A stretch of DNA of 64,000 nucleotides from Rhizobium sp. FKY42 (GCF_005222835.1 NZ_STGA01000029.1:868001-932000), one strand, 5' to 3'; shown: positions 35,292 to 45,721, numbered from the stretch's first letter. Numbers and translations: made by a program. Notes: generated by a model not told the origin, from the sequence alone.

Positions 35292-36908
35292 ATGCAAGCG
35301 ATTGTCGATGCGCTGAAAGCGACCGTAACCCGCACGAATGCCACGGACCTGCGTGCTTCTTTTGCAAGAGATCCGGAGCGTTTCAGTTCCTTCAGCGCAC
35401 GTTTCGATGATCTGCTGATGGATTTTTCAAAGTGCGCGGTGAATGACGAGATCATGGCGCTGCTTGAAAAGCTGTTCACAGAGGCGACGGTTGCGGAAAA
35501 GCGGGAAGAGATGTTTGCCGGAAAGGCCATCAATTTCACCGAAAACCGTGCCGTACTTCACACCGCTCTTCGCAATCGCTCCAACACGCCGGTGCTTGTG
35601 GACGGCAAGGATGTGATGCCGGACGTGAACGCAGTTCTGGATGCCATGGGCAAGTTTGCAGATGGCATCCGCTCAGGCGCGCTGAGGGGCGCGACCGGCA
35701 AGAAGATCACTGATGTCGTGAACATCGGCATTGGCGGCTCGGATCTCGGACCGGTGATGGCGACGCTTGCGCTTGCCCCGTTCCATGATGGGCCTCGCGC
35801 ACATTTCGTTTCAAACGTGGATGGCGCGCATATTGCTGACACCCTGAAGCTGCTTGATGCCGAGACCACGCTCTTCATCATCGCATCCAAGACCTTCACG
35901 ACCATCGAGACGATGACCAATGCGGCTACAGCGCGTGCCTTCATCGCCGACAAACTCGGCGAAGCGGCTGTGAAGCATCACTTCGCCGCTGTCTCGACCG
36001 CACTGGAAAAGGTCGCAGCCTTCGGTATCGAAAGCGACCGCATTTTCGGTTTCTGGGATTGGGTTGGCGGGCGCTATTCGATCTGGTCCGCTATCGGCCT
36101 GCCGTTGATGTTGGCCATTGGTCCGCAGAATTTCGGTCGCTTCCTGGATGGCGCCCATGCCATGGACAAGCATTTCCGGGAGGCGCCTGTGCGCGAAAAT
36201 CTTCCGGCTTTGCTTGGTCTCATCGGCTTCTACCATCGCAATGTTCTGGACTATCCCTCCCGCGCCATTCTTCCCTACGATCAGCGGCTTTCCCGTTTTC
36301 CGGCCTATCTACAGCAACTGGATATGGAATCGAACGGCAAAGGCGTCACAATTGATGGTACGCCGGTCGAAGGGCAGTCCGGTCCGGTCGTTTGGGGTGA
36401 GCCTGGCACCAATGGGCAACATGCATTCTATCAGCTCATCCATCAGGGAACGAGCATAATCCCGGCAGAATTCATGGTGGCGGCAAAGGGTTTCGAGCCC
36501 AATCTGCGCCACCAGCACGAACTCCTGATCGCCAATTGCCTGGCGCAATCAGCGGCACTGATGAAAGGGCGCACGCTTGAGGAAGCCAAGGCGCAGCTTC
36601 TGAAATCCGGAATGGACGAAGCAAAAGCCGATCACATTGCGCCGCATCGCGTCTTTACCGGCAATCGGCCTTCGATCACCTTCGTCTATGATCAGCTGAC
36701 GCCGTTCGCGCTCGGTCGCCTGATCGCGCTCTACGAACATCGCGTCTTCGTCGAGGGCGTTCTCTTCCGGATCAACTCCTTCGACCAGTGGGGCGTTGAA
36801 CTCGGCAAGGAACTGGCAACCGGCCTCCTGCCAGTCGTTCAAGGTAAACAGGACACGGATGGACAGGATGCGTCCACAGCGGGCCTCGTGAAGGCGCTGC
36901 TCGGCTGA
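35292..36908 (+). CDS. pgi: Glucose-6-phosphate isomerase
   Basis: The 538-residue enzyme has the full PGI pattern: [61 protein letters not shown] and [19 protein letters not shown]. It interconverts glucose 6-phosphate and fructose 6-phosphate in the cytosol. GAGGAAG precedes the ATG. It converges on the fructokinase gene frk, so the two may serve use of sucrose or fructose. Confidence 0.97.
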   Translation: MQAIVDALKATVTRTNATDLRASFARDPERFSSFSARFDDLLMDFSKCAVNDEIMALLEKLFTEATVAEKREEMFAGKAINFTENRAVLHTALRNRSNTPVLVDGKDVMPDVNAVLDAMGKFADGIRSGALRGATGKKITDVVNIGIGGSDLGPVMATLALAPFHDGPRAHFVSNVDGAHIADTLKLLDAETTLFIIASKTFTTIETMTNAATARAFIADKLGEAAVKHHFAAVSTALEKVAAFGIESDRIFGFWDWVGGRYSIWSAIGLPLMLAIGPQNFGRFLDGAHAMDKHFREAPVRENLPALLGLIGFYHRNVLDYPSRAILPYDQRLSRFPAYLQQLDMESNGKGVTIDGTPVEGQSGPVVWGEPGTNGQHAFYQLIHQGTSIIPAEFMVAAKGFEPNLRHQHELLIANCLAQSAALMKGRTLEEAKAQLLKSGMDEAKADHIAPHRVFTGNRPSITFVYDQLTPFALGRLIALYEHRVFVEGVLFRINSFDQWGVELGKELATGLLPVVQGKQDTDGQDASTAGLVKALLG

Positions 36909-36932
36909 ATGGGGCTATAGGCACAAACTGAT

Positions 36933-36959
36933 GGGGCGGCAACCAATGGTCACCGCCCC
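36933..36959. terminator. Hairpin between pgi and frk
   Basis: GGGGCGG (36933-36939) pairs with CCGCCCC (36953-36959), with an inner ACC/GGT extension. It sits between convergent stop codons. No T run follows. Confidence 0.5.
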
Positions 36960-36983
36960 TCTTCAACTTGATAAATGCAACAG

Positions 36984-37910
36984 TCAGAGACCGATCTCGT
37001 GCGCATAGGGCGGATTGGCCCCGGCGCGCGATACGGTCACAGCCGCGGCCCTGGCGCCAAGCACCAACGCATCTCGAACCGCCTGTTCGGACAGATTGGC
37101 AACCTTTTCCTTCGTCAGCAAATTCTGTCGCTTCAAGGAAGCAAGAATGCCAGCGTCGAAAGTATCGCCCGCACCAACCGTATCGACCACGGTAACGCGC
37201 TCTGCCGGGACAGCAACCTTGAAGGACTCCGTGTAACCAACAGCACCTTCCGCACCACGGGTGATGACAATCAGCTTGGCGCCCTGGCCGAGCCAGTATT
37301 TCGCAAGTTCATCGTGGTCGCCTTGCATGCCGAACCATTCCAGATCCTCGTCAGAGAATTTGATGATATCGGACATGGCCGCCATGCGCGCTACCCGACC
37401 GTGATGCTTCTCACGGTCCTTGATGAAGCCAGGTCGGATGTTGGGATCAAACGAAATGACGCGCTTGCGATACTCGCGCGCCATCAGGGTCTCATAGGTT
37501 TCTCCGCAAGGCTCCGGAATAAGGCTGATTGCGCCGAAATGCATGGCCTCAACCTCATCGCTCAATTCAGGCAAATCATCGCGCGACAGCATGCGGCCCG
37601 CAGTACCTTCGTCGTAAAAGGCATAGGTTGCGTGCCCGTTGACCAGCTTCACGAAGGCAATCGTGGTTGGACGCGAAGACGTTGCACAAAGGCGATAGTC
37701 CACATGGCTCTGCTTCAGCGTATCCCGCAGGATATCCCCCATCATGTCATCAGAAAGACCGGTGAAGAAGGCGGCTGGCTGACCGAGGCGACCAAGTGCT
37801 ATGGCCGTATTAAAGATTGCACCACCTGCGTAGGGCGCAAAGCCGTTTTCTCCTCGCGTCGTTTCCCGCGGCAGCATGTCGATAAGCGCTTCACCACAGC
37901 ACAAGATCAT
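36984..37910 (-). CDS. frk: Fructokinase, PfkB/ribokinase family
   Basis: The 308-residue sugar kinase has the N-terminal GGAIFNTAIALGRLG (PfkB signature 1 region) and the C-terminal DTVGAGDTFDAGILASL, which carries the catalytic Asp and anion hole (PfkB signature 2). The opening ILCCGEALIDMLP is like fructokinases of rhizobia. It phosphorylates fructose to fructose 6-phosphate, which the neighbouring Pgi can use. Start ATG 37910 follows GGGAGGG. Other PfkB sugars such as ribose cannot be excluded from sequence alone. Confidence 0.87.
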   Translation of the reverse strand: MILCCGEALIDMLPRETTRGENGFAPYAGGAIFNTAIALGRLGQPAAFFTGLSDDMMGDILRDTLKQSHVDYRLCATSSRPTTIAFVKLVNGHATYAFYDEGTAGRMLSRDDLPELSDEVEAMHFGAISLIPEPCGETYETLMAREYRKRVISFDPNIRPGFIKDREKHHGRVARMAAMSDIIKFSDEDLEWFGMQGDHDELAKYWLGQGAKLIVITRGAEGAVGYTESFKVAVPAERVTVVDTVGAGDTFDAGILASLKRQNLLTKEKVANLSEQAVRDALVLGARAAAVTVSRAGANPPYAHEIGL

Positions 37911-38016
37911 CGTAACCCTCCCATCGGGTCGACAGGACCCATTCAATCGATTAAATCAATCCATCGGAAAAATCCAGAACAATTAGACAACTGCTCTGGA
38001 TTTGAGCTTTTATTCG

Positions 38017-38721
38017 TTATTTCTTGGGCAAGCCAAGCTCCGCCACGCCACCGTTGCGCGCAGACCAGGCAAGCGGCTGGTCAAGGAAGCTTTCGACCTC
38101 TCCAAGCGTCCCTTCACTGAAAAGCTGCTGCTGCTTTGCGACGGCAAGAACCTCGCGCCAAGTGGCGATGTGGTGCAACTGCACCTTGCCAGCGGCAAAC
38201 CTCGCCTCGGCTTCGGGAAAAAAGCCGTAATAGAACAGAGCGATAGCGTGATCGACGATCCCGCCTGCGGCACGAATGGCATCGATGAACTGGAACATGC
38301 TGCCGCCGACCGTGGTCAGGTCCTCGATCACCAGAACCCGCGCACCTTCCGGCATGTGCCCCTCGATCTGGGCGTTGCGTCCATGCCCCTTTGGCTGTTT
38401 GCGCACGTAGATCATCGGCAAGGCCAGTCGCTCGGCAAGCAGTGCCGCAAAGGGAATGCCCGCTGTCTCTCCACCAGCAACGCAGTCGAACTGCTCGAAG
38501 CCGGCCCCGCGCGTGACGGCAGAGGCGGCAAAATCCATGATTGTCGAGCGAATGCGCGGGAAGGAAAGCAGCTTGCGGCAATCGATATAGACTGGGCTCG
38601 CCATGCCGGATGCCAGCTTGTAGGGCTGTTCCGGGCGGAAGTGAACGGCACCGATTTCCCAGAGCATCCTTGCCATCAGCTCAGCCATAACGGCGCGGTC
38701 TGGATAGGTTACCTGTATCAT
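38017..38721 (-). CDS. pyrE: Orotate phosphoribosyltransferase
   Basis: The 234-residue enzyme has the PRPP-binding motif [14 protein letters not shown] and [22 protein letters not shown], with [17 protein letters not shown] (flexible catalytic loop). It converts orotate and PRPP to OMP in pyrimidine synthesis. pyrC lies two genes upstream on the same strand, with a diguanylate cyclase between them. AAGGAG precedes ATG 38721. Confidence 0.95.
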   Translation of the reverse strand: MIQVTYPDRAVMAELMARMLWEIGAVHFRPEQPYKLASGMASPVYIDCRKLLSFPRIRSTIMDFAASAVTRGAGFEQFDCVAGGETAGIPFAALLAERLALPMIYVRKQPKGHGRNAQIEGHMPEGARVLVIEDLTTVGGSMFQFIDAIRAAGGIVDHAIALFYYGFFPEAEARFAAGKVQLHHIATWREVLAVAKQQQLFSEGTLGEVESFLDQPLAWSARNGGVAELGLPKK

Positions 38722-38837
38722 GTGCGATCTCCTTGCCCTGTTTTATGCGCCATAGCAGCAACCGGATTTGGACACCAGCAGGACATATGCCCGCAGACCG
38801 CAAAAGCCCTGCGTAAAAGACGTTTTCCACGCCGCCC

Positions 38838-40013
38838 TCATGCCAGAGATCGGCTTTCCGACATCTGCACCGTCAAATCCGGTTTGGCCAGCTCAATACG
38901 GTTACGCCCGCCCCGCTTGGCCTGATAGAGCGCCAGATCGGCCAGTCTGAGTATGGTGTCAAAATCGCTACCATCGCTTCGCCCATAGGCGATACCCGCA
39001 CTGACCGTTGCCCGGATCGTATCGTTCAGCACCCTGATCTCCCGATCGGCGAAATGGCGCCTGACGCGCTCCGCGAGCCATTCGGCGTAACCGGGTGCGG
39101 CTGTTCGAATAACGGCGGCAAACTCCTCACCGCCCAAACGCGCCACCATGGTCAACCCAACACAATCGCGCAATTCGTCAGCCATAAGGCGGATAATCGC
39201 GTCACCGGCCGCATGACCAAATTGATCGTTGATGCTTTTGAACCGGTCGATATCGAAGACGACGACTGCCATTTCATGCGTGAAGTCTTTCTTCTCGTAG
39301 GCCTCAAAAAGAGCACGCCTGTTCGGAAGGCCGGTCAATGCGTCCGTCAGAGACTCCTTGCGATGGAATTCCGTCAGTCGCGCCTGATGCACCATCAGCG
39401 ACATCGCGCCGATTCCGGTCATTCCCGCAATGCTGACGCCGATGTTCAGATTCTCCGCCCAGTTATCGGGTGCCTGACCCAACACCCATTGGCCTTCGAC
39501 GGCGATTACAGACGCACAAAGCACGAAGGAAATCGCTGTGGCCGCATAGAGAAATGTCATACCGAGAAGCGGCCCCGGCGCTTCCGCCCTCGCAAGCCAA
39601 TACTCGTAGGCCGTGGCAAACAGAATGATCGCAGCAGCCACGTTCAGGCTGACAAAGCCAAGCCCGTCCAGCCCAAAGAGAATGGGCGTGACTGTTACGG
39701 CGCCCGCGAGAATGGAAGAACGCAGAGCATAGCGCACCGGCGAGCAGCCAAGCCGAAACTGTCTGGAAGCGCCATAGATAGTGGCAAACCCCATCAACAT
39801 CAGCAAGCAACACAGGATCGCGACTGGTTGAAGCGGCATCTCAGTGTAGTAGCTATAGGAAAAAATGCCCGGCACCAGGAATGCAAGGCCGATAACGCAG
39901 GTCAGCAGGAAGCCGTCCTGCCGGCGTGCCATCCAGGTACCAAGAAACGTCAGGAGCAGACACAGGGTCGAAACCCCTAACGAGATCAGAAGTGTTTGAT
40001 AATCCAGCATCAT
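38838..40013 (-). CDS. Membrane diguanylate cyclase (GGDEF domain)
   Basis: The N-terminal 220 residues have six or more hydrophobic helices without a recognised sensor motif. A GGDEF domain follows with SLTDALTGLPNRRALFEAY, DIDRFKSINDQFGHAAGD and the active site RLGGEEF (about 293), so it should make cyclic di-GMP. The inhibitory I-site R-x-x-D is absent (the segment before GGEEF reads GLTMVA), so product feedback may be lacking. No EAL domain is present. Start ATG 40013 has GGAG upstream; ATG 40037 is an alternative. It lies between pyrE and pyrC. Confidence 0.9.
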   Translation of the reverse strand: MMLDYQTLLISLGVSTLCLLLTFLGTWMARRQDGFLLTCVIGLAFLVPGIFSYSYYTEMPLQPVAILCCLLMLMGFATIYGASRQFRLGCSPVRYALRSSILAGAVTVTPILFGLDGLGFVSLNVAAAIILFATAYEYWLARAEAPGPLLGMTFLYAATAISFVLCASVIAVEGQWVLGQAPDNWAENLNIGVSIAGMTGIGAMSLMVHQARLTEFHRKESLTDALTGLPNRRALFEAYEKKDFTHEMAVVVFDIDRFKSINDQFGHAAGDAIIRLMADELRDCVGLTMVARLGGEEFAAVIRTAAPGYAEWLAERVRRHFADREIRVLNDTIRATVSAGIAYGRSDGSDFDTILRLADLALYQAKRGGRNRIELAKPDLTVQMSESRSLA

Positions 40014-40107
40014 GCCCGCTCCGAACAACGTCATCATACGTTTCTTCGCTGCGCAGGTTAGGGCGCAAGTCTATCGGAAAGGTTACTATCTAAGAATATT
40101 TGCAACC

Positions 40108-41157
40108 CTATACACCCGCGTCCCGCACCGCCCAATGAAGCGGGAATTGCGGATCGAACACCGTGATAAGACCCGCAGCAGTTTCAATCTTTGCCGGATA
40201 GGCCTGTGGCTCATCGCGCTTTTCCAGCACCATCACCTCTTCGTTGGGAGCAAGGCCGTACCATGCCGGTCCGTGCAGTGAGGAGAAAGCTTCGAGCTTA
40301 TCCAAAGCGCCCTCATCCTCGAACACATGGGCAAGGCAGCTCATGGTGTTGATGGATGTATAAATGCCAGCGCAGCCACAGGAACATTCCTTCATACCAT
40401 CCACATGCGGAGCAGAATCAGTGCCCAGGAAGAAACGGGTATCGCCGGATGTTGCCGCCTTCCGTAGAGCCTGACGGTCTGTTTCACGCTTGGCAATCGG
40501 CAGGCAATAGTAATGGGGACGAATACCGCCAACCAGAATCGTGTTTCGGTTGATGATGAGGTGATGCGTGGTGATGGATCCGGCAAGATTTCGGTCGCTT
40601 GCGAGAATGTAATCCACGCCGACCTTGCTCGTCACATGTTCCATCGTGACCTTCAACTCCGGGATACGCCGACGGATGACATCAAGCTTTTCTTCGATGA
40701 AGACCGCTTCGCGATCGAAGATATCGACTTCCGGCGTTGTGACTTCCCCATGAACGCAAAGGTTCAGCCCGACCTTAGCCATGCGCTCCAGTACCGGCAT
40801 GACCTTGTCGATGTTGTGCACGCCGCCATGTGAATTCGTCGTAGCCCCGGCAGGATAGAGTTTTACTGCGGAGATGAGGCCGCTCTTCTTGCCCTCTTCG
40901 ACGTCATTAGCGTCTGTATGTTCCGTCAAATAGAGCGTCATCAGCGGCTCAAAGCGATGCCCTGCCGGAACGGCATCAAGAATGCGCTCCCGATAGGCCT
41001 TTGCATCTGTGGTTGTCACGACCGGCGGCACCAGATTGGGCATGATGATGGCACGGGCAAAATGCCGTGACGTGTCACCGATAACGCCTGCAAGCACGGC
41101 GCCATCGCGCAGGTGGAGGTGCCAATCATCCGGGCGACGAATGCTGATGGTTTTCAT
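40108..41157 (-). CDS. pyrC: Dihydroorotase
   Basis: The 349-residue enzyme has the zinc-binding [13 protein letters not shown] at the N-terminus, the carboxylated lysine in [13 protein letters not shown], and [13 protein letters not shown] with the catalytic Asp near the C-terminus, all in the pattern of the short (class II) PyrC of Escherichia coli. It closes carbamoyl aspartate to dihydroorotate in pyrimidine synthesis. ATG 41157 was chosen from the family N-terminus; 41187 and 41253 are upstream alternatives with poor ribosome-binding sites. Confidence 0.95.
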   Translation of the reverse strand: MKTISIRRPDDWHLHLRDGAVLAGVIGDTSRHFARAIIMPNLVPPVVTTTDAKAYRERILDAVPAGHRFEPLMTLYLTEHTDANDVEEGKKSGLISAVKLYPAGATTNSHGGVHNIDKVMPVLERMAKVGLNLCVHGEVTTPEVDIFDREAVFIEEKLDVIRRRIPELKVTMEHVTSKVGVDYILASDRNLAGSITTHHLIINRNTILVGGIRPHYYCLPIAKRETDRQALRKAATSGDTRFFLGTDSAPHVDGMKECSCGCAGIYTSINTMSCLAHVFEDEGALDKLEAFSSLHGPAWYGLAPNEEVMVLEKRDEPQAYPAKIETAAGLITVFDPQFPLHWAVRDAGV

Positions 41158-41371
41158 GAGTGCCGTTCCGCTGTTCTGAGTTGCCATCGCAATAGCACCG
41201 ACCAACAAAATCCGACAACTGTCTCTTTTCGTTTTTTGGTACGCCTGCGACACGATGGATCAAGGACAATCAGCAAGACGTGATCCAGACCGATCTTAAG
41301 GAACCGTTACGCAAGGAAAGCGTTCGTTAACCAACCAAGTCAAGAGACAAGATCAACGACCGGAGAGAAGA

Positions 41372-42301
41372 ATGACAATGCGTTCTTCCAGCATCAAGAA
41401 ATTAAGCCTCGCTTTCGCAAGCAGCGCCATCGCTTTAGGCGGACTGACAATGAACCTGCATGCCGAGCAGCAAGCTTTGGGAGGGGTTTCGCTCGTCATG
41501 CAGGAACAATGCGACAAGATGGCGGGCAGCCCTTACGATCGCAGCCGGAACCAGGCCTATCAGCCTGTCAGCATCGAACAGATCGACACCAATGCGGTCA
41601 ACGCATGCTCCATAGCTTTCAAAGATACCGGCAACCCCCGTTTTGCATTTCAGCTTGGACGCGCTTTGAACAGGACGGAACAGGCGGATGCAGCAATGGC
41701 CGCCTATGAAACTGCGGTAAAGGCCGATTATTCTGCAGCGAAGGTCAATCTCGGCATGCTGCTGGGTCGTATTGGCGACCAGGCCTCCGAGTTCCGTATG
41801 TACTCGCAGGCCGCCGAAGCAGGCAATGTGCTTGCAGCCTACAATCTGGGTGTGGCCTACCGTGACGGTCTTGGCACCGATCCAGACGCCGCCAAGGCAA
41901 TCCATTGGTTCGAGTTCGCCGCTGCAAATGGCGACGACATCGCTGCCTTCAATCTCGGTGCCATCTACGACGAAGGACAGATGGTGCCGGAAGATAACCA
42001 GATGGCAATTGCATGGTACGATCTTGCTGCAAAACGCGGCAACAAGGATGCCATGATCAACCTAGGCATCATGTTTGAATCTGGTGAAGGCATTGCTGCC
42101 AATGCGCAGAAGGCCGCTGAACTCTACGCGCAGGCGGCATCGCTTGGCGATAAATTCGGAGCGCAGAAACTCGCAGAAATGCAGGCTGCCGGGGTGGCTT
42201 CCCAACCCTCCCCCGAAGTCGCATCAACTGGCAGCGGCTTCGACATGCTGGTGCTCGGCCCCGGCGATGTGACCATATCGTCGTCGCTGGTGGATATTTA
42301 A
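41372..42301 (+). CDS. Exported Sel1-repeat protein
   Basis: The 309-residue protein has a signal peptide (KKLSLAFASSAIALGGLTMNLHA). The mature part carries at least three Sel1-type TPR repeats, each with N-L-G near the start and A-A-x-x-G near the end: AAYNLGVAYRDGLG, AAFNLGAIYDEGQM and AMINLGIMFESGEG (about 150-265). Before them TPR-like segments RFAFQLGRALNRTEQAD occur. Such proteins act as periplasmic adaptors, as in ExoR of Sinorhizobium, but no partner is suggested here. GGAGAG precedes the ATG. Its stop is 4 bp from the convergent racemase-family gene. Confidence 0.85.
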   Translation: MTMRSSSIKKLSLAFASSAIALGGLTMNLHAEQQALGGVSLVMQEQCDKMAGSPYDRSRNQAYQPVSIEQIDTNAVNACSIAFKDTGNPRFAFQLGRALNRTEQADAAMAAYETAVKADYSAAKVNLGMLLGRIGDQASEFRMYSQAAEAGNVLAAYNLGVAYRDGLGTDPDAAKAIHWFEFAAANGDDIAAFNLGAIYDEGQMVPEDNQMAIAWYDLAAKRGNKDAMINLGIMFESGEGIAANAQKAAELYAQAASLGDKFGAQKLAEMQAAGVASQPSPEVASTGSGFDMLVLGPGDVTISSSLVDI

Positions 42302-42305
42302 GGTA

Positions 42306-43346
42306 TCAGTCCGGAATATCGCCAGCGGATGGCCCCCAGACATCTGTCATCGCAAACCCACGCGCCAGTGGATCGAACGGGTCGAGGGCCACTGTCTGCT
42401 GGCCGAATGTGAAGCCTCGACCACTGATCGTCGGGATGATTGCCGGTCTTCCGGCCACCATGGTCTCGGCTGCCAACCCTACGCGGAATTCCGAATTGAT
42501 GATGGAACGAGAGGTCAACGTATCCCCCACCTTGACCTTACCACGCGCATAGAGGGTTGCGAGGTTGGCGGAATTGCCCGTACCGCAAGGCGAGCGGTCC
42601 GCCCTACCCGGCCACATTGTCGTGCAGGTGCGGATGGTTCCGTCAGGATCGATGTCGCGAAACATCACATAGGCAATGCCGGAAACAGCTGGAATTTCCG
42701 GATGCACCACTGGGAACGCGGCATTGACGAGAGCCTTGAGTTCCATGCCTGCAGATACGAGAGCAGCCGCGTTTTTCTTTTCGATAGTCAGCCCAAGCTG
42801 TTGCACATCCACCAGCGCGTAGAATACGCCGCCGTAGGAGATGTCCAGCGAAATTTGTCCCCATTTCGTATCGAGGCTGACATCCAGCTCGTGAACGAAG
42901 GATGGTACCATCGTGAGCTCTACGCGTTCACATCGTCCATCATGGCAGGTGGCTTTTGCCCGAACGAGACCTGCAGCCGTTTCCAGAACCACGATAGTTT
43001 CAGGTTCCTGCATTTCCACGATACCGGCCTCAAGCAGCGCTGTCGTAACGCAGATGGAATTCGACCCGGAACTGGCATGCGCCTGATCAGGCTGAAGGAT
43101 GATGAATGCTGCGTCTGCATCCGGATGAATTGGCGGCAGCAGGAGATTGACAGAACCGATCGGATTTCCACGCGGCTCAAGACACAGGAACCGCCTGAGG
43201 TCTTGCCCCTTTGGATCGGAATTCAACCATGCCAGCTTGTCGGCGATGGTCGCGCCCGGAATCTTCGGCACTCCCCCGATAGCGACCTTGCCGATTTCCC
43301 CCTCGGCATGAACGTCAAGAAGCTGCATCGTTCGTTTCCAGCGCAT
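42306..43346 (-). CDS. Proline racemase family enzyme, Ser/Cys type
   Basis: The 346-residue protein has the family N-terminus RWKRTMQLLDVHAEGEIGKV. The first catalytic position, cysteine in proline racemase, is serine here (HASSGSNSICVTTALLEAG). The second, in DRSPCGTGNSANLATLY, is cysteine. Ser/Cys members are reported as 4-hydroxyproline 2-epimerases and trans-3-hydroxyproline dehydratases rather than proline racemases. No other hydroxyproline gene is adjacent, so the substrate is open. ATG 43346 has CAGGAG upstream; the frame is open to 43493. Confidence 0.85.
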   Translation of the reverse strand: MRWKRTMQLLDVHAEGEIGKVAIGGVPKIPGATIADKLAWLNSDPKGQDLRRFLCLEPRGNPIGSVNLLLPPIHPDADAAFIILQPDQAHASSGSNSICVTTALLEAGIVEMQEPETIVVLETAAGLVRAKATCHDGRCERVELTMVPSFVHELDVSLDTKWGQISLDISYGGVFYALVDVQQLGLTIEKKNAAALVSAGMELKALVNAAFPVVHPEIPAVSGIAYVMFRDIDPDGTIRTCTTMWPGRADRSPCGTGNSANLATLYARGKVKVGDTLTSRSIINSEFRVGLAAETMVAGRPAIIPTISGRGFTFGQQTVALDPFDPLARGFAMTDVWGPSAGDIPD

Positions 43347-43497
43347 GGCCGCCCACTCCTGATATATCTGTTGGGGCGACATTAATCCGAAGCCGAAGCG
43401 AGGGAAATCGCAGACTGACGCCTTTCGGCATTTTTCTGATCGCACTCCCAGCAACCTCGGCATTGCATTCCGCAACAGTGTGCGCCATTCCAAAGAA

Positions 43498-44325
43498 ATG
43501 ACTTATTTCGAAACGCAACTTCTCGCCCTTTTCGAGACCGCCGCCTTGCGAGCCGGACGGATCATTCTCGACATTTATGAACGCGGTTGCGAGGTCGAGA
43601 CAAAGAACGATGCTTCGCCGGTCACGGAAGCAGATATAGCCGCAGAGGCGGAGATCCTGGCAGTTCTTGCGCCTGCCTTGGTCGATATTCCTGTGATTGC
43701 CGAGGAGCAGATGTCCCAGGGCATTCAGCCGGACATCAGCGCCGGACGGTTCCTACTGATCGATCCTCTGGATGGGACGCGCGAATTCATCAGCCGCAAT
43801 GGCGAATTCACCGTCAACATTGCCCTCGTTGAACATGGGGTGCCGGTGGCGGGTATCGTTTACGCTCCAGTTCTGGCGACAGCCTATATCGGTGGAGCGT
43901 CAGGCGCATGGAAGCTTGCCATTGGCGAGAACGATGAGGTCCTGGAGCGCACCCGCATCCGTGTCCGGCTTCGTGAAACGCCGCCGGTTGCGCTGACCAG
44001 TCGCTCGCATCGCGACGCCTTTATTGGTCCCTTTCTGGATTCGCTTGGCGTGAAAGATTGCCGCATTGTCGGCTCATCTCTGAAATTCGGTGTCCTGGCG
44101 GAAGGCGCGGCAGATCTATACGCGCGATACAATCGAACCATGGAATGGGATACCGCAGCAGGCGATGCAGTTCTACGTGCCGCCGGCGGCATGACCTTGA
44201 CTGCCGACGGCACCCCCCTGAAATACGGGAAGACGGGCCAGAGTGGCGATGCCGATTTCGCCAATTCGGGCTTTTTTGCCTGGGGACAGCCCCCTGTCGA
44301 CTGTCCCCCTTCAGACAGCAACTGA
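43498..44325 (+). CDS. cysQ: 3'(2'),5'-bisphosphate nucleotidase CysQ
   Basis: This 275-residue member of the inositol monophosphatase superfamily has the metal motifs VTEADIAAEAEIL, IAEEQ and LIDPLDGTREFISRNGEFTVNI, and the C-terminal EWDTAAGDAVLRAAGG. The DGTREF form and overall length match CysQ, which removes phosphate from PAP, a by-product of sulfate assimilation; metZ elsewhere in the window is also in sulfur metabolism. It is divergent from the racemase-family gene. The start has no clear ribosome-binding site. Confidence 0.88.
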   Translation: MTYFETQLLALFETAALRAGRIILDIYERGCEVETKNDASPVTEADIAAEAEILAVLAPALVDIPVIAEEQMSQGIQPDISAGRFLLIDPLDGTREFISRNGEFTVNIALVEHGVPVAGIVYAPVLATAYIGGASGAWKLAIGENDEVLERTRIRVRLRETPPVALTSRSHRDAFIGPFLDSLGVKDCRIVGSSLKFGVLAEGAADLYARYNRTMEWDTAAGDAVLRAAGGMTLTADGTPLKYGKTGQSGDADFANSGFFAWGQPPVDCPPSDSN

Positions 44326-45660
44326 GTGGCGCGCAGCGTTGCGTCCAAGATATTGATCGAAACCGGCGGCAATGGTTCGCACGAAGACCCGACCGGCTTC
44401 ATTGACTTCAAAACGGTCGCCATCGAAGCTGATGAACCCATCCTGATCCTGCTGTTGAAGACGAGCGGCATCGGCCAATAGAACATCCGCAGCCGCGCCA
44501 TGTTCACGGCGAAGATCGCGCATGGAGAAGCCGTAAGAGCACATCAACTGCTCAATAGCGCTTCCGACGACACGATCAGTCACCGTCAGTTCGATGCCTT
44601 TATCGATGGGAAGCCGGCCCTCGTTCACGGCGCGCATATATTCGCCAGTCGCCACGATGTTCTGTGCGTAACCGGCTTGCACCTTGCCGATGGCTGAGGC
44701 ACCTAGACCAATCAGGCTCGGCGCGCCATCTGTGGTGTAACCCTGAAAATTGCGCTTTACTTCGCCTGCGTCGAGCGCGGCAGCGAGACTGTCCCCCGGC
44801 TTGGCGAAATGGTCGATCCCGACGGCGAGGTATCCTTCAGCCGTGACCATGTCACTGATAAGCTGCTGCATGGCGAAACGCTCCTCGACACCCGCCAGCG
44901 CTTTCTCGTCGATCAAGGTCTGGTGCTTCTTCATCCACGGCACATGGGCATAGCCAAAGATTGCAAACCGTTCGGGCTGCATGGACAATGCCATCGTGAG
45001 CGTTTTCTCCAGACTGGAGCGTGTCTGATGCGGCAAGCCATAGACGACATCGAGGTTGATGCCGCCGACCTCCAAGTCTCTCAGAAGCGAGACAATCATA
45101 TGCGTCTGCTCGAAGGATTGCGGGCGGTTGATCGCCGCCTGCACCTTTGGGTCAAAATCCTGTACACCGACGCTTGCACGCGTGACACCGAAGGCCCGCC
45201 AGCCTTCCAGCTTCTCGCGATCCACGAAACCAGGATCGATCTCGACACTGATCTCTGCACCGGACTCCACATCGAAATGTTGATCCAGCACCTGACGGAC
45301 ACGCATGAGATCCGCGATCGACAGAATGGTTGGCGAGCCGCCGCCGAAATGAATGCTGGCGACTTTCCGCCGTTTTGGCAGATTTTGCGCAACAAGAGCA
45401 ATTTCGGCGAGCAGAGCATCTACATAGCCCGCGACAGGATCGTAACGCCTGGTCTGCTTGGTGTGGCAGCCGCAATACCAACAGAGCCGATCACAAAACG
45501 GGATATGCAGATAGAGTGAAAGACCTGTTTCCCCGTCCTCGCGTGCAAGCCAATGGGCATAGGTTGCGCCGTTTACGCCCGTATGGAAATGGGGCGCAGT
45601 CGGATAACTGGTGTAACGGGGAACCGCGATAGCGTAGCGACGGATGAGTTCTGGCTGCAT
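44311..45660 (-). CDS. hemN: Oxygen-independent coproporphyrinogen III oxidase
   Basis: The 449-residue radical SAM enzyme has the [4Fe-4S] motif C-x3-C-x2-C (Cys56, Cys60, Cys63 in FCDRLCWYCGC). SIHFGGGSPT, the HemN-typical YTSYPTAPHF at the N-terminus and QGYTTDGAPSLIGLGASAIG complete the pattern. It makes protoporphyrinogen IX in haem synthesis without oxygen. ATG 45660 has AAGGAAC upstream. A perfect FNR box lies 48 bp before the start and is shared with divergent fnrN, giving expected anaerobic induction. The last 15 bp overlap the end of cysQ. Confidence 0.94.
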   Translation of the reverse strand: MQPELIRRYAIAVPRYTSYPTAPHFHTGVNGATYAHWLAREDGETGLSLYLHIPFCDRLCWYCGCHTKQTRRYDPVAGYVDALLAEIALVAQNLPKRRKVASIHFGGGSPTILSIADLMRVRQVLDQHFDVESGAEISVEIDPGFVDREKLEGWRAFGVTRASVGVQDFDPKVQAAINRPQSFEQTHMIVSLLRDLEVGGINLDVVYGLPHQTRSSLEKTLTMALSMQPERFAIFGYAHVPWMKKHQTLIDEKALAGVEERFAMQQLISDMVTAEGYLAVGIDHFAKPGDSLAAALDAGEVKRNFQGYTTDGAPSLIGLGASAIGKVQAGYAQNIVATGEYMRAVNEGRLPIDKGIELTVTDRVVGSAIEQLMCSYGFSMRDLRREHGAAADVLLADAARLQQQDQDGFISFDGDRFEVNEAGRVFVRTIAAGFDQYLGRNAARHSVAV

Positions 45661-45707
45661 GGAATGTTCCTTTTGCAGCGACATTAGAAGCTCGGAGCCG
45701 CCATTCC

Positions 45708-45721
45708 TTGATCAAGATCAA
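45708..45721. promoter_or_regulatory. FNR/FixK box between hemN and fnrN
   Basis: TTGAT-CAAG-ATCAA is an exact match to the FNR consensus TTGAT-N4-ATCAA. It lies about midway between the start codons of hemN (minus) and fnrN (plus), so FnrN probably activates hemN and regulates itself here. A TCTAAT sequence (45688-45683 on the minus strand) is a suitable hemN -10 element. Confidence 0.92.

Noticed and set aside
36975-38120. Open frame of 381 codons on the plus strand across frk
   Set aside because: It is antisense to the PfkB-family kinase, which has complete motifs; the plus-strand translation shows no family pattern.
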